DNA of 10,782 bases from Betaproteobacteria bacterium (lineage in GTDB: Bacteria; Pseudomonadota; Gammaproteobacteria; Burkholderiales; Burkholderiaceae_C). Numbering within the stretch: position 1 is the first letter of the stretch; the number at the start of each line of letters is the position of its first letter. This document shows positions 1 to 6,488 of this stretch, piece by piece. Below the pieces are notes generated by a model. The model was not told where the DNA came from, did not search any database, and was given only the letters and a program-made list of their open reading frames with translations. Location of the stretch: assembly GCA_005882155.1 (NCBI GenBank), contig VBCQ01000166.1, forward strand, positions 1 through 10,782, given 5' to 3'. Both the position numbers and the translations under genes were made by a program.

Positions 1-1
1 G

Positions 2-139
2 TTGGGCGCCATGTTCACGTCCTACGACAAGGCGAAGTCGGCGCGCGAACTGGCCGAGCTCGGCGTACGCGCCGGCTGCGAATTCGACAAGAACTCCAAC
101 GGCCCGATCCGGGTTCACACGGTCAAACTGAAAGAATAG
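2..139 (+). CDS. C-terminal end of an unrecognised protein (partial)
   Basis: The frame is open from the left edge and ends at TAG 137-139, giving 45 residues. They begin LGAMFTSYDKAKSARELAEL and end in VHTVKLKE. The piece is soluble-looking and charged, with a short predicted helix (roughly SARELAELG) and no membrane segment or motif that I recognise. The stop lies 2 nt before the lpdA ATG, so the two genes are almost certainly co-transcribed and perhaps translationally coupled. In this group of bacteria the slot before an E3 gene is often occupied by aceF/pdhB, but this tail does not look like the E2 catalytic C-terminus, which usually has a DHRxxDG motif. I therefore leave it unnamed. Codon use matches the neighbours, which supports real coding. 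Confidence 0.6.
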   Translation: MGAMFTSYDKAKSARELAELGVRAGCEFDKNSNGPIRVHTVKLKE

Positions 140-141
140 AA

Positions 142-1929
142 ATGGCCCTCATCGACATCAAGGTCCCGGACATCGGCGACTTCAAGGACGTGGCGATCAT
201 CGAAGTGCTGGTCAAACCCGGCGACACGGTGAAAGCCGAGCAGTCGCTGATCACGGTGGAGAGTGACAAGGCATCGATGGAGATCCCGTCGTCGCAAGCG
301 GGGGTGGTGAAGGAGTTGAAGGTCAAGGTGGGGGATACCGTCAATGAAGGGACGGTGATCTTGACGTTGGAGGGCGAAGGAGCCGGTGCACCCAGTCCCG
401 TTCGGGCTGAGCCTGTCGAAGCCCGGGCTCCGCGGCCCTCACCCCAACCCTCTCCCAGTGGGAGAGGGAGTGAAGCGTTCGCCGGCACGGTGGATCTTGA
501 CTGCGACATGCTCGTCCTTGGCTCCGGGCCCGGCGGTTATTCGGCCGCGTTCCGCGCCGCCGATCTCGGCCTGAAGACCGTGCTCGTCGAGCGATTCGCG
601 ACACTCGGCGGCGTCTGCCTCAACGTCGGTTGCATCCCGTCGAAAGCGCTGCTGCATGTCGCTGCGGTGATGGACGAGGTGAAGCATTTCGATGCGCTCG
701 GCGTGAGCTTCGCCGCACCATCGATCGACCTGCGCAAGCTGCTGACGCACAAGGAGAAGGTCGTCGGCAAGCTGACCGGCGGCCTCGCGGCGATGGCCAA
801 GATGCGCAAGGTGACGGTGGTGACCGGCAGCGGCGAGTTCGTCGATCCGTTTCACTTGCGCGTCGCGATGAGCGACGGCAAGACACAAACGATCCGCTTC
901 AAGCGCGCCATCATCGCGGCCGGCTCCGAAGCGGTGAAGCTGCCCTTCCTGCCGAAGGACGATCCACGCGTCGTCACGTCGACCGGCGCGCTCGAGCTGC
1001 GGCAGAACCCGAAGCGCATGCTGGTCGTCGGCGGCGGCATCATCGGCCTCGAAATGGGCACCGTGTATTCGACGCTCGGCGCGCGACTCGACGTGGTCGA
1101 GATGCTCGACAGCCTGATGCTCGGCGCCGACCGCGATCTCGTGAAGGTGTGGCAGAAGATGAACGCGCCGCGCTTCGACAACATCATGCTGAAGACCAAG
1201 ACGGTCGGCGCCGAGGCGACGAAGGACGGCATTCTCGTGCGCTTCGAAGGCGAGGCCGCGCCGAAAGAGCCGCAGCTCTACGACATGGTGCTGCAGGCGG
1301 TGGGCCGAGTGCCGAACGGCAAGCGCATCGGTGCCGAGAAGGCGGGGGTGACGGTCGGCGAGCGCGGCTTCATTCCGGTCGATGTGCAGATGCGGACCAA
1401 CGTGCCGCACATCTTCGCGATCGGCGACATCGTCGGCCAGCCGATGCTCGCGCACAAGGCGACGCACGAGGGGCACGTCGCCGCCGAGGTGGCGGCCGGC
1501 GAGCAACTCGGTGACGACAAGCTGCGCCGCGCCGCGTTCGACGCGCGCGTGATCCCGAGCGTGGCCTACACCGACCCCGAAGTGGCGTGGGTGGGAGTCA
1601 CCGAAGACGATGCCAAGGCCCGCGGCATGAAGATCAAGAAGGGCTTGCTGCCGTGGACCGCGTCGGGCCGCGCGATCGCCAACGGGCGCGACGAAGGCTT
1701 CACCAAGCTGCTGTTCGATGCCGACAGCCACGCCATCGTCGGCGGCGGCATCGTCGGCACGCATGCCGGCGACTTGATCGGCGAGATCGCGCTGGCGATC
1801 GAGATGGGCGCGGACGGTGTGGACATCGGCAAGACGATCCACCCGCACCCGACCCTCGGCGAAAGCATGGGTCTTGCGGCCGAAGCCTACGAGGGCGTCT
1901 GTACGGATCTGCCGCCGGTCAAACGCTGA
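142..1929 (+). CDS. lpdA: dihydrolipoyl dehydrogenase with N-terminal lipoyl domain (E3, pyruvate dehydrogenase complex)
   Basis: This cytoplasmic flavoprotein reoxidises the dihydrolipoyl group of E2 and passes electrons to NAD+. It has 595 residues, against about 475 for E3 without a lipoyl domain and close to 594 for the lipoyl-bearing PdhL type. In order it shows: a lipoyl domain at about 1-78 with the lipoylated Lys43 in ESDKA; a linker at about 79-115; the FAD-binding GSGPGG at 127-132; the redox disulfide Cys159/Cys164 in GGVCLNVGC; the NAD-binding GGGIIG at 297-302; the second FAD motif FAIGD at 425-429; and the C-terminal dimerisation domain with catalytic His569 and Glu574 in HPHPTLGE. 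All key residues are present. The ATG is chosen because the lipoyl domain begins directly after it; the upstream site (AAAGAATAGAA) is weak and overlaps the preceding stop. The linker is unusual because dispersed palindromic repeats are read in frame there. Confidence 0.97.
   Translation: MALIDIKVPDIGDFKDVAIIEVLVKPGDTVKAEQSLITVESDKASMEIPSSQAGVVKELKVKVGDTVNEGTVILTLEGEGAGAPSPVRAEPVEARAPRPSPQPSPSGRGSEAFAGTVDLDCDMLVLGSGPGGYSAAFRAADLGLKTVLVERFATLGGVCLNVGCIPSKALLHVAAVMDEVKHFDALGVSFAAPSIDLRKLLTHKEKVVGKLTGGLAAMAKMRKVTVVTGSGEFVDPFHLRVAMSDGKTQTIRFKRAIIAAGSEAVKLPFLPKDDPRVVTSTGALELRQNPKRMLVVGGGIIGLEMGTVYSTLGARLDVVEMLDSLMLGADRDLVKVWQKMNAPRFDNIMLKTKTVGAEATKDGILVRFEGEAAPKEPQLYDMVLQAVGRVPNGKRIGAEKAGVTVGERGFIPVDVQMRTNVPHIFAIGDIVGQPMLAHKATHEGHVAAEVAAGEQLGDDKLRRAAFDARVIPSVAYTDPEVAWVGVTEDDAKARGMKIKKGLLPWTASGRAIANGRDEGFTKLLFDADSHAIVGGGIVGTHAGDLIGEIALAIEMGADGVDIGKTIHPHPTLGESMGLAAEAYEGVCTDLPPVKR
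397..426 (+). repeat. dispersed palindromic repeat inside lpdA (first element)
   Basis: The core GTTCGGGCTGAGCCTGTCGA, followed by AGCCCGGG, is a near match to a short palindromic element that I know from intergenic regions of Burkholderiales. The stem CGGGCT (403-408) pairs with AGCCCG (420-425) around an 11-nt loop. It is read in the lpdA frame as PVRAEPVEARA, within the linker between the lipoyl and FAD domains. The family assignment is from memory, not from a search. Confidence 0.7.
436..470 (+). repeat. dispersed hairpin repeat inside lpdA (second element)
   Basis: CCCTCACCCCAACCC is followed by a perfect 9-bp stem: CCCTCTCCC at 448-456, loop AGT at 457-459, and GGGAGAGGG at 460-468. 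This is the common 'CCCTCACCCC...GGGAGAGGG' REP-like element found between genes in many Proteobacteria. Here it is translated in frame as roughly PSPQPSPSGRGS of LpdA. It starts only 9 nt after the first element, so the two sit as a pair. Confidence 0.75.
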
Positions 1930-1938
1930 AATTCATTT

Positions 1939-2012
1939 TCACCACAGAGCACACCGAGGACACAGAGAAAACTGAAGCTCTCTTCTCTGTGATCTCTGTG
2001 TCCTCTGTGGTT
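1939..2012. repeat. imperfect inverted repeat between convergent lpdA and tolC-like genes
   Basis: The left arm (ACCACAGAGCACACCGAGGA, then CACAGAGAA) and the right arm (TTCTCTGTGATCTCTGTG, then TCCTCTGTGGT) can fold into a long imperfect hairpin. Each arm is built from a 9-nt unit close to ACAGAGGAC. Elements reading TTEHTEDTE in one frame and HRGHRDHRE in the complement are a known dispersed repeat type in proteobacterial genomes. It fills the 91-nt gap between the lpdA stop and the stop of the minus-strand gene and could act as a two-way terminator, although neither side has a clear T-run. Confidence 0.75.
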
Positions 2013-2020
2013 GATCGAAT

Positions 2021-3484
2021 TCAGGGCTTGCGCGGCGCTGCCGGCGGCACCGTCGCCGCAATCCGCTTCGCGCGCTCGTCGAGCTCGCTGCGATCGGTGT
2101 TGATCACTTCGGCAATGAGGACCGGGCAACGGCCCGGTGCGTCTTCGGCGGCGCTCCAGCCTGCGGCTTCGGTGGCGTTGGCATCGACACGCGCGATGCC
2201 GAGCTGCGTCGTCAGCTGATTCATCGCCGCATGGGTGCGCGCATAGGCGACACCCAAGTCGAATTCGGCGTTCGCGTAGGCGCGGCGCGCGGTGTAGAGC
2301 TCGTTCTCGGCATTCAACAAATCGAGCAGGCTGCGCTGGCCGATGTCGAACTGCTGCCGATAGGCGTCGCGCGCCTTCTCGATCGCGAGCGTGTTGCGGT
2401 CGAGGTATTGCAATTGCTCGGTGAGCTTGCGCGTGTCGTTGAACGCGATGGCCGCGGTCTGGCGCGTGTCGCGACATGTCTTGTCGCGCGTGTCGGCGGC
2501 CTGGTTGACGAGGTTCACTTGCTGGCGAACGCGCGCCTGGTCGGCGCCGCCGTTGTAGAGGTTCCAGTTCAGCACGATCTCGGCACTGTTGTCGCGCTTC
2601 TGATCGCGCACCGCATCGAGGTTGGTGCCGGCGGCGCCGCGAACGCGCGCTTCGATGCGCGGCTGGTAGCTCGCTTCTCGTGTCTGTGCGGCCGAGCGCG
2701 CTGCACGCAGGCTTTCGATGCTCGCGCTGATGCCGGCGTTCTGGCGGATCGCCGCGGTCATCGCTTCACCGCTGCTCGCCGGCACCGACTTGTCGAGCGA
2801 GGCAAGCGGCGGGAATTGCTTCGGCGGCGCATCGCCCACGATGCGCTGGTAGCGCGCTGTCACGTCGTGCAGATTGGCGATCTCGGTGCTCAGGTTCGAT
2901 TCGGCGAGTGCGAGACGCGCGTTGGCTTGCTCGAGGTCCACGCCGCGGCCGACGCCGGCCTTGAAGCGCGACTGGATCTGCAGCGTCGCGTACTTGTGCT
3001 GCACGTAGCTGTCTTCGGCAAGCTGAACCAGGCGGCGCATGCGCTGCACATCGTAGGTCGCGCGTGCCGCTTCGAGCGCGGTCTGCTCGGTCGTGTCGAG
3101 CAGCTCGAAATAGCGCGCGAGCTTCTCGTGGCTCGTGCGATCGATTTCGCGCTGCGTTCCGAGGCCGTCCCACAGCAGCTGTGTCAAGGTCAAGGCCACG
3201 CCATCGCGATGCATCGAGTCCGCTGGCGGAACGCGCGAGGTGATGCGGTCGCTCTCGTGGCCGGTGCTCGCCGACAGGTCCAGGCGCGGGCGCCAGCCGG
3301 CACGCGCCACGTCGACCGCGTCGGCCGATGCGCGATAAGCATTGAAGCGGGCGGTGACGTCGGGGTTGGTCTGCACCGCTCTTTCGGCCGCGGCTTTCAA
3401 GGACTCCGCGTTCTGCGCCGCGGCCTGCACCGCGACGAGCGACAGCGTGATCGCGGTGGCGGTGAGATGGGTCTTGACTCGCAT
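2021..3484 (-). CDS. lapE: TolC-family outer membrane channel of a type I secretion system (LapE-like)
   Basis: The product should be the outer membrane and periplasmic duct through which a type I exporter passes the adhesin. It has 487 residues from ATG 3484. That start is preferred over an in-frame ATG at 3556 because it places a signal peptide (MRVKTHLTATAITLSLVAVQ, then AAAQ) at the N-terminus. No strong ribosome binding site is visible before it. Two OEP (outer membrane efflux) repeats are expected: alternating coiled-coil helices run through the protein, with the typical DLEQANARLALAESNL stretch in the first half and SLLDLLNAENELYTARRAYA in the second. The latter is typical of the AggA/LapE branch of type I TolC proteins. 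The C-terminal tail (about 40 residues, ending PPAAPRKP) is periplasmic and low in complexity. The symbol rests on context, because lapG and lapD follow divergently; the TolC family call itself is firm. Confidence 0.9.
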   Translation of the reverse strand: MRVKTHLTATAITLSLVAVQAAAQNAESLKAAAERAVQTNPDVTARFNAYRASADAVDVARAGWRPRLDLSASTGHESDRITSRVPPADSMHRDGVALTLTQLLWDGLGTQREIDRTSHEKLARYFELLDTTEQTALEAARATYDVQRMRRLVQLAEDSYVQHKYATLQIQSRFKAGVGRGVDLEQANARLALAESNLSTEIANLHDVTARYQRIVGDAPPKQFPPLASLDKSVPASSGEAMTAAIRQNAGISASIESLRAARSAAQTREASYQPRIEARVRGAAGTNLDAVRDQKRDNSAEIVLNWNLYNGGADQARVRQQVNLVNQAADTRDKTCRDTRQTAAIAFNDTRKLTEQLQYLDRNTLAIEKARDAYRQQFDIGQRSLLDLLNAENELYTARRAYANAEFDLGVAYARTHAAMNQLTTQLGIARVDANATEAAGWSAAEDAPGRCPVLIAEVINTDRSELDERAKRIAATVPPAAPRKP

Positions 3485-3530
3485 GGTGTCGTTATGGGAA
3501 GCGGGATACGGGCGCGAGTGTATTCGGCGA

Positions 3531-3570
3531 GCGCGCTGCGCCGCCCCTCTGAACACGGGGCGCAGCGCGC
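3531..3570. promoter_or_regulatory. strong 12-bp inverted repeat in the tolC-like/lapG divergent gap
   Basis: GCGCGCTGCGCC (3531-3542) pairs perfectly with GGCGCAGCGCGC (3559-3570) around a 16-nt spacer. It lies 47 nt before the tolC-like start and about 150 nt before the first possible lapG start. No T-run follows on either strand, so a classical terminator is not supported. It could be an operator, an mRNA leader hairpin for the tolC-like gene, or the end of a lost minus-strand gene. Confidence 0.5.
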
Positions 3571-3813
3571 TAGTCGACGGCCAGCGTGTGCCAGTTCACA
3601 GACTGCCGGCGAAGGCTGGCAACGCCGCGTGCGGCCACGCGACGTTGTGCGTGAACGAGATCACGCTGCTCACGCGCGAGCGCGATACGCTCAAGTTGCG
3701 AGCACGTCAAGACGACAACAATGCGTTGCCCCGTCAAATCCGTGCACAACGCAGCCATCCCCATCACCGTCTTGCCTGCGCCGGGGCCGCAGTCGCGCCG
3801 CGCTGCGCGAGCG
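3571..3813. other. upstream region of lapG without a convincing gene
   Basis: The stretch between the hairpin and the likely secretion signal of LapG has no clear promoter box or RNA gene. On the minus strand an open frame (3570-3917, 115 codons) crosses it and ends exactly at the hairpin. Its last 70 residues (for example GPGAGKTVMGMAAL and, at the C-terminus, VNWHTLAVD) look more protein-like than random, yet I recognise no family. Its first 40 residues are antisense to lapG. On the plus strand the same DNA would encode the unlikely N-terminal extension of LapG. It may be a decayed gene end or simply leader DNA. Confidence 0.35.
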
Positions 3814-4488
3814 TTGGAATGGATCTGGCGCGCGCTGCGCGCGTGGCTGCCGCGGCTGCTCATTGCGTGCCTCAGTGCATCGGCATCGCAGCCGCGCGCA
3901 TGGGATGCCGAGCGCATGCTGGCGGCGGCGAAGAAGCTCAGTCCGCGCGCGGTCGCCGGTGTGCGTGCGCTGCATGTGGCAATGGCAACAGCCGCCGACC
4001 TCGATGACGACGGACGGCTGCAAGCGATGAATCAGTTCTTCAACCGGCGCGTCGAGGCGCGCGAAGACATCGAGGTCTGGGGCCAGGTTGACTACTGGGC
4101 GAGCCCGCTCGAGATGCTCGACAAGGGCGCCGGCGACTGCGAAGACTTCGTCATCGGCAAGTACTTCAGCCTGCTCGCGCTGGGCATGCCGGTGCACAAG
4201 CTGCGGCTCGTCTATGTGCGTGCGCAAATCGGCGGGCCGGGCGGCACGGTGCAAGCCCACATGGTGCTGGCGTACTACGCGACACCGAACGCCGAGCCGC
4301 GAATTCTCGACAACCTGATCACCGACATCCGCCCCGCATCGCGCCGCCCCGACCTGTCTCCGGTCTTCAGTTTCAACAGCGAAGGCCTGTGGCAAGGCGT
4401 CGGCGCGCAGACCGCTGGCGACCCCGTGGCGCGCTTGTCGCGTTGGCGCGAAGTGCTGGCCAAGGCGCGCGCCGAGGGATTTCAATGA
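3721..4488 (+). CDS. lapG: LapG-type periplasmic cysteine protease (transglutaminase-like, BTLCP/DUF920)
   Basis: LapG cuts the N-terminal retention module of LapA-type adhesins in the periplasm and so releases them from the cell surface. From ATG 3721 the protein has 255 residues. The catalytic triad is visible: Cys140 in GAGDCEDF, His180 in QAHMVLAYY and Asp197 in ILDNL. The His-to-Asp spacing of 17 is the same as in Pseudomonas LapG. Asp139 and Glu141 beside the cysteine match the calcium-binding DCE of that family. The start is uncertain: residues 1-31 look non-coding, and a signal-like segment (EWIWRALRAWLPRLLIACLS) follows a TTG at 3814, giving about 224 residues. Cys50 sits in LIAC, a weak lipobox, so membrane anchoring cannot be ruled out. 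The gene ends 19 nt before lapD and surely shares its transcript. Confidence 0.93.
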   Translation: MRCPVKSVHNAAIPITVLPAPGPQSRRAARALEWIWRALRAWLPRLLIACLSASASQPRAWDAERMLAAAKKLSPRAVAGVRALHVAMATAADLDDDGRLQAMNQFFNRRVEAREDIEVWGQVDYWASPLEMLDKGAGDCEDFVIGKYFSLLALGMPVHKLRLVYVRAQIGGPGGTVQAHMVLAYYATPNAEPRILDNLITDIRPASRRPDLSPVFSFNSEGLWQGVGAQTAGDPVARLSRWREVLAKARAEGFQ

Positions 4489-4495
4489 CAATGAC

Positions 4496-4503
4496 GAAGG
4501 GGA
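4496..4503 (+). promoter_or_regulatory. ribosome binding site of lapD
   Basis: GAAGGGGA lies 5 nt before the ATG at 4508 (counted from the last G of AAGGGG) and settles that start. It lies in the short gap after the lapG stop. Confidence 0.75.
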
Positions 4504-4507
4504 TTTC

Positions 4508-6451
4508 ATGTCGCTGATTCGTCAGATCTGGCTGCTGCTGCTCGGAACTTTGCTGCTCGCCTTCATCGGCAGTGCCGGCGTGACCATCAGCTCCGCGCGC
4601 GAGACGCTGCAGACCCAGCTGCGTCTGAAGAACAGTGACAACGCCGCTTCGCTCGCTCTCGCGCTGTCGCAGCAGAAGGGCGATCCGCAGCTGATGGAGC
4701 TGCTGATGGCGGCCCAGTTCGACACCGGCTTCTATCGGCGCGTTCGCTTCACGACGGCCAACGGCAAGGTCGCGTTCACGCGCGACGCCGAGCTCGCGCC
4801 GAGCCAGGCCCCGGCGTGGTTCGTCAAGCTGCTGCCGATCGAGTCGACGCCCGGCGTGGCGCAGGTGTCCGATGGCTGGCGTGCGCTCGGCTCGGTGCAA
4901 GTCGTGAGCCACACGGCCTTCGCCCACGACGATCTTTGGCAAGCGAGCCTGCGCTCCGCCCTCACGCTGGCTGCGGTCGGCGTGCTGGCGGGCCTGATCG
5001 GCCATGCGGTCGTGGCGCGGATTCGCAAGCCGCTCGATCGTGCGGTCGAGCAGGCGCAGTCGCTCGTCAACGGCGAGTTCGTCACCGTGCCCGAGTCGCA
5101 AGTGCCCGAGTTGCAGCGACTCACGCGCGCGATGAACACGATGGTCGAGCGGCTCAAGCTGATCTTCGATGCGCAGGCCGCGCAGGTCGAGGCGTTGCGC
5201 CAGCAGGCGCACGCCGATCCGCTGACCGGCCTCGCCAATCGCAAGCACTTCCTCGGCCAGCTCGGTGCCGCGCTGCAGCGCGAGGACGGCGCGGCCGAAG
5301 GCGGCCTGGTGTTGCTGCGCGTGCTCGACCTCGCCGGCGTGAACCGCGGCCTCGGCCACGCCGCGACCGACCGCATGATCGGTGCGATTGCGCAGGCGCT
5401 GCAGGCCTATACGCAGCGCGTTCCGGGCTGCTATCTCGGGCGTTTGAACGGCTCGGACTTCGCGCTGTGCCTGCCGGTGGGCGGCGTGACGCTCGAGACC
5501 GCGCACGCGGTGACCGAAGCGCTCAGCGTCGTGCTGCCGGCCTTCGGCCCCGGAGTCGGCATCGCCGTTGGTGCGGTCGAAATGCGCCGCGATCGTCATG
5601 TCGCGCAGGTGATGAGCGCCGCCGATGCGGCGCTCGCGCGCGCCGAGAGCCGAGGCGCATTCGCGGTCGAGCATGGCATCGTCGGCGAAGGCCAAGGCGG
5701 CGCCGGCGTCACTGCGATGCTCGGCGAGGGCACATGGCGCAAGCGAATTTACGACGCGCTGACGCATGGCCGGGCGCGCCTCGTGAGCTTCCCGGTCCTC
5801 GATTCGCAGCGCCAGCTGGTGCATCTCGAGTGCCCGCTGCGGCTGCAGCTTGAAGCGCAGGGGCCGTTCGAGACCGCGGCGCGCTGGCTGCCGCTCGCAT
5901 TGCGCGGCCGACTCACCGCGGCGATCGACGAGCGTGCGGTCGAGTTGGCGTTGGCCGAGATCGAGCGCGATGGCCATGCGCGTTGCGTCAACGTGTCGAC
6001 CGCGTCGCTGCTCGACAGCGCCTTCGTCGCTCGCGCGCGCACCTTGCTGATGGGTGCGCCGCGCCAGGCGCGCGAGCTCTGGCTCGAGGTGCCCGAGACG
6101 GCGGCGGTCGACCACTTCGACCAGGTGCAGGAGATGGCGCGCCAGCTGCGGCCGGCCGGTGCGCGGGTCGGCCTCGAGCATGCGGGCGAGCGGCTCGCGC
6201 GCATCGAGCGCCTGTTCGAGGCCGGGCTCGATTACGTGAAGCTCGATGCGTCCGTCGTGCTCGGTGTCGCTGGCGACACCGACCGTGCGGCCTACTTGAA
6301 AAGCGCCGTCGCGATGCTGCACGGCCTGTCGATGAAGGCCTACGCCGAAGGTGTGACGGGCCCCGACGATGCGCAAGCGCTGTGGCAGATCGGCATCGAC
6401 GGATTAACCGGGCCGTGGGCGAGCGCACTGCGCGGAGATTTGGTCGGTTAG
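4508..6451 (+). CDS. lapD: LapD-type c-di-GMP receptor (periplasmic domain, HAMP, degenerate GGDEF and EAL)
   Basis: This inner membrane receptor senses cytoplasmic c-di-GMP and, when bound, holds LapG in the periplasm. It has 647 residues: TM1 at about 6-24; a periplasmic LapD/MoxY-type domain at about 25-145; TM2 at about 150-170; HAMP at about 171-223; GGDEF at about 232-395; and EAL at about 405-640. GGDEF is replaced by NGSDF (314-318). The EAL signature is ECPLR (441-445), the DDFGTG loop is replaced by EHAGER (557-562), and the final Q-G motif has become TGPW. Neither synthesis nor hydrolysis of c-di-GMP is expected. Residues useful for binding remain: Arg445, Lys578 and Glu614 in AEGVTGP. 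Trp124 in SDGW matches the tryptophan of the periplasmic hairpin that contacts LapG in Pseudomonas (Trp125). The context, directly after lapG and beside an adhesin, agrees. Confidence 0.95.
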   Translation: MSLIRQIWLLLLGTLLLAFIGSAGVTISSARETLQTQLRLKNSDNAASLALALSQQKGDPQLMELLMAAQFDTGFYRRVRFTTANGKVAFTRDAELAPSQAPAWFVKLLPIESTPGVAQVSDGWRALGSVQVVSHTAFAHDDLWQASLRSALTLAAVGVLAGLIGHAVVARIRKPLDRAVEQAQSLVNGEFVTVPESQVPELQRLTRAMNTMVERLKLIFDAQAAQVEALRQQAHADPLTGLANRKHFLGQLGAALQREDGAAEGGLVLLRVLDLAGVNRGLGHAATDRMIGAIAQALQAYTQRVPGCYLGRLNGSDFALCLPVGGVTLETAHAVTEALSVVLPAFGPGVGIAVGAVEMRRDRHVAQVMSAADAALARAESRGAFAVEHGIVGEGQGGAGVTAMLGEGTWRKRIYDALTHGRARLVSFPVLDSQRQLVHLECPLRLQLEAQGPFETAARWLPLALRGRLTAAIDERAVELALAEIERDGHARCVNVSTASLLDSAFVARARTLLMGAPRQARELWLEVPETAAVDHFDQVQEMARQLRPAGARVGLEHAGERLARIERLFEAGLDYVKLDASVVLGVAGDTDRAAYLKSAVAMLHGLSMKAYAEGVTGPDDAQALWQIGIDGLTGPWASALRGDLVG

Positions 6452-6488
6452 AGTGCGAGCCGCTTTCGCGTGCTGCCCGGCAACGAGC
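6452..6488. other. short convergent gap between lapD and the adhesin gene
   Basis: Only 37 nt separate the two stop codons. I see no strong hairpin or T-run, so transcripts from both sides probably overlap unless termination is Rho-dependent. Confidence 0.4.

Noticed and set aside
439..1848. Minus-strand open frame of 469 codons opposite lpdA
   Set aside because: It is antisense to a fully conserved E3 sequence and rich in His, Arg and Asp as expected for a shadow.
3570..3917. P-loop ATPase on the minus strand
   Set aside because: The GPGAGKT stretch lacks the first Gly or Ala of the Walker A pattern (Cys there), no Walker B is seen, and only about 70 residues follow it.
2231..4030. Plus-strand open frame of 599 codons opposite the TolC-like gene
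   Set aside because: It is a shadow of the TolC-family gene, runs into the lapG region in another frame, and has no recognisable motif.
4373..6376. Minus-strand open frame of 667 codons opposite lapD
   Set aside because: It is antisense to lapD, has an Arg/His/Glu-rich composition typical of GC-rich shadow frames, and shows no domain; the plus strand has a full LapD architecture.
4508..6451. Active diguanylate cyclase or phosphodiesterase
   Set aside because: NGSDF in place of GGDEF, ECPLR in place of EALxR and loss of DDFGTG argue against catalysis; the protein fits a receptor.
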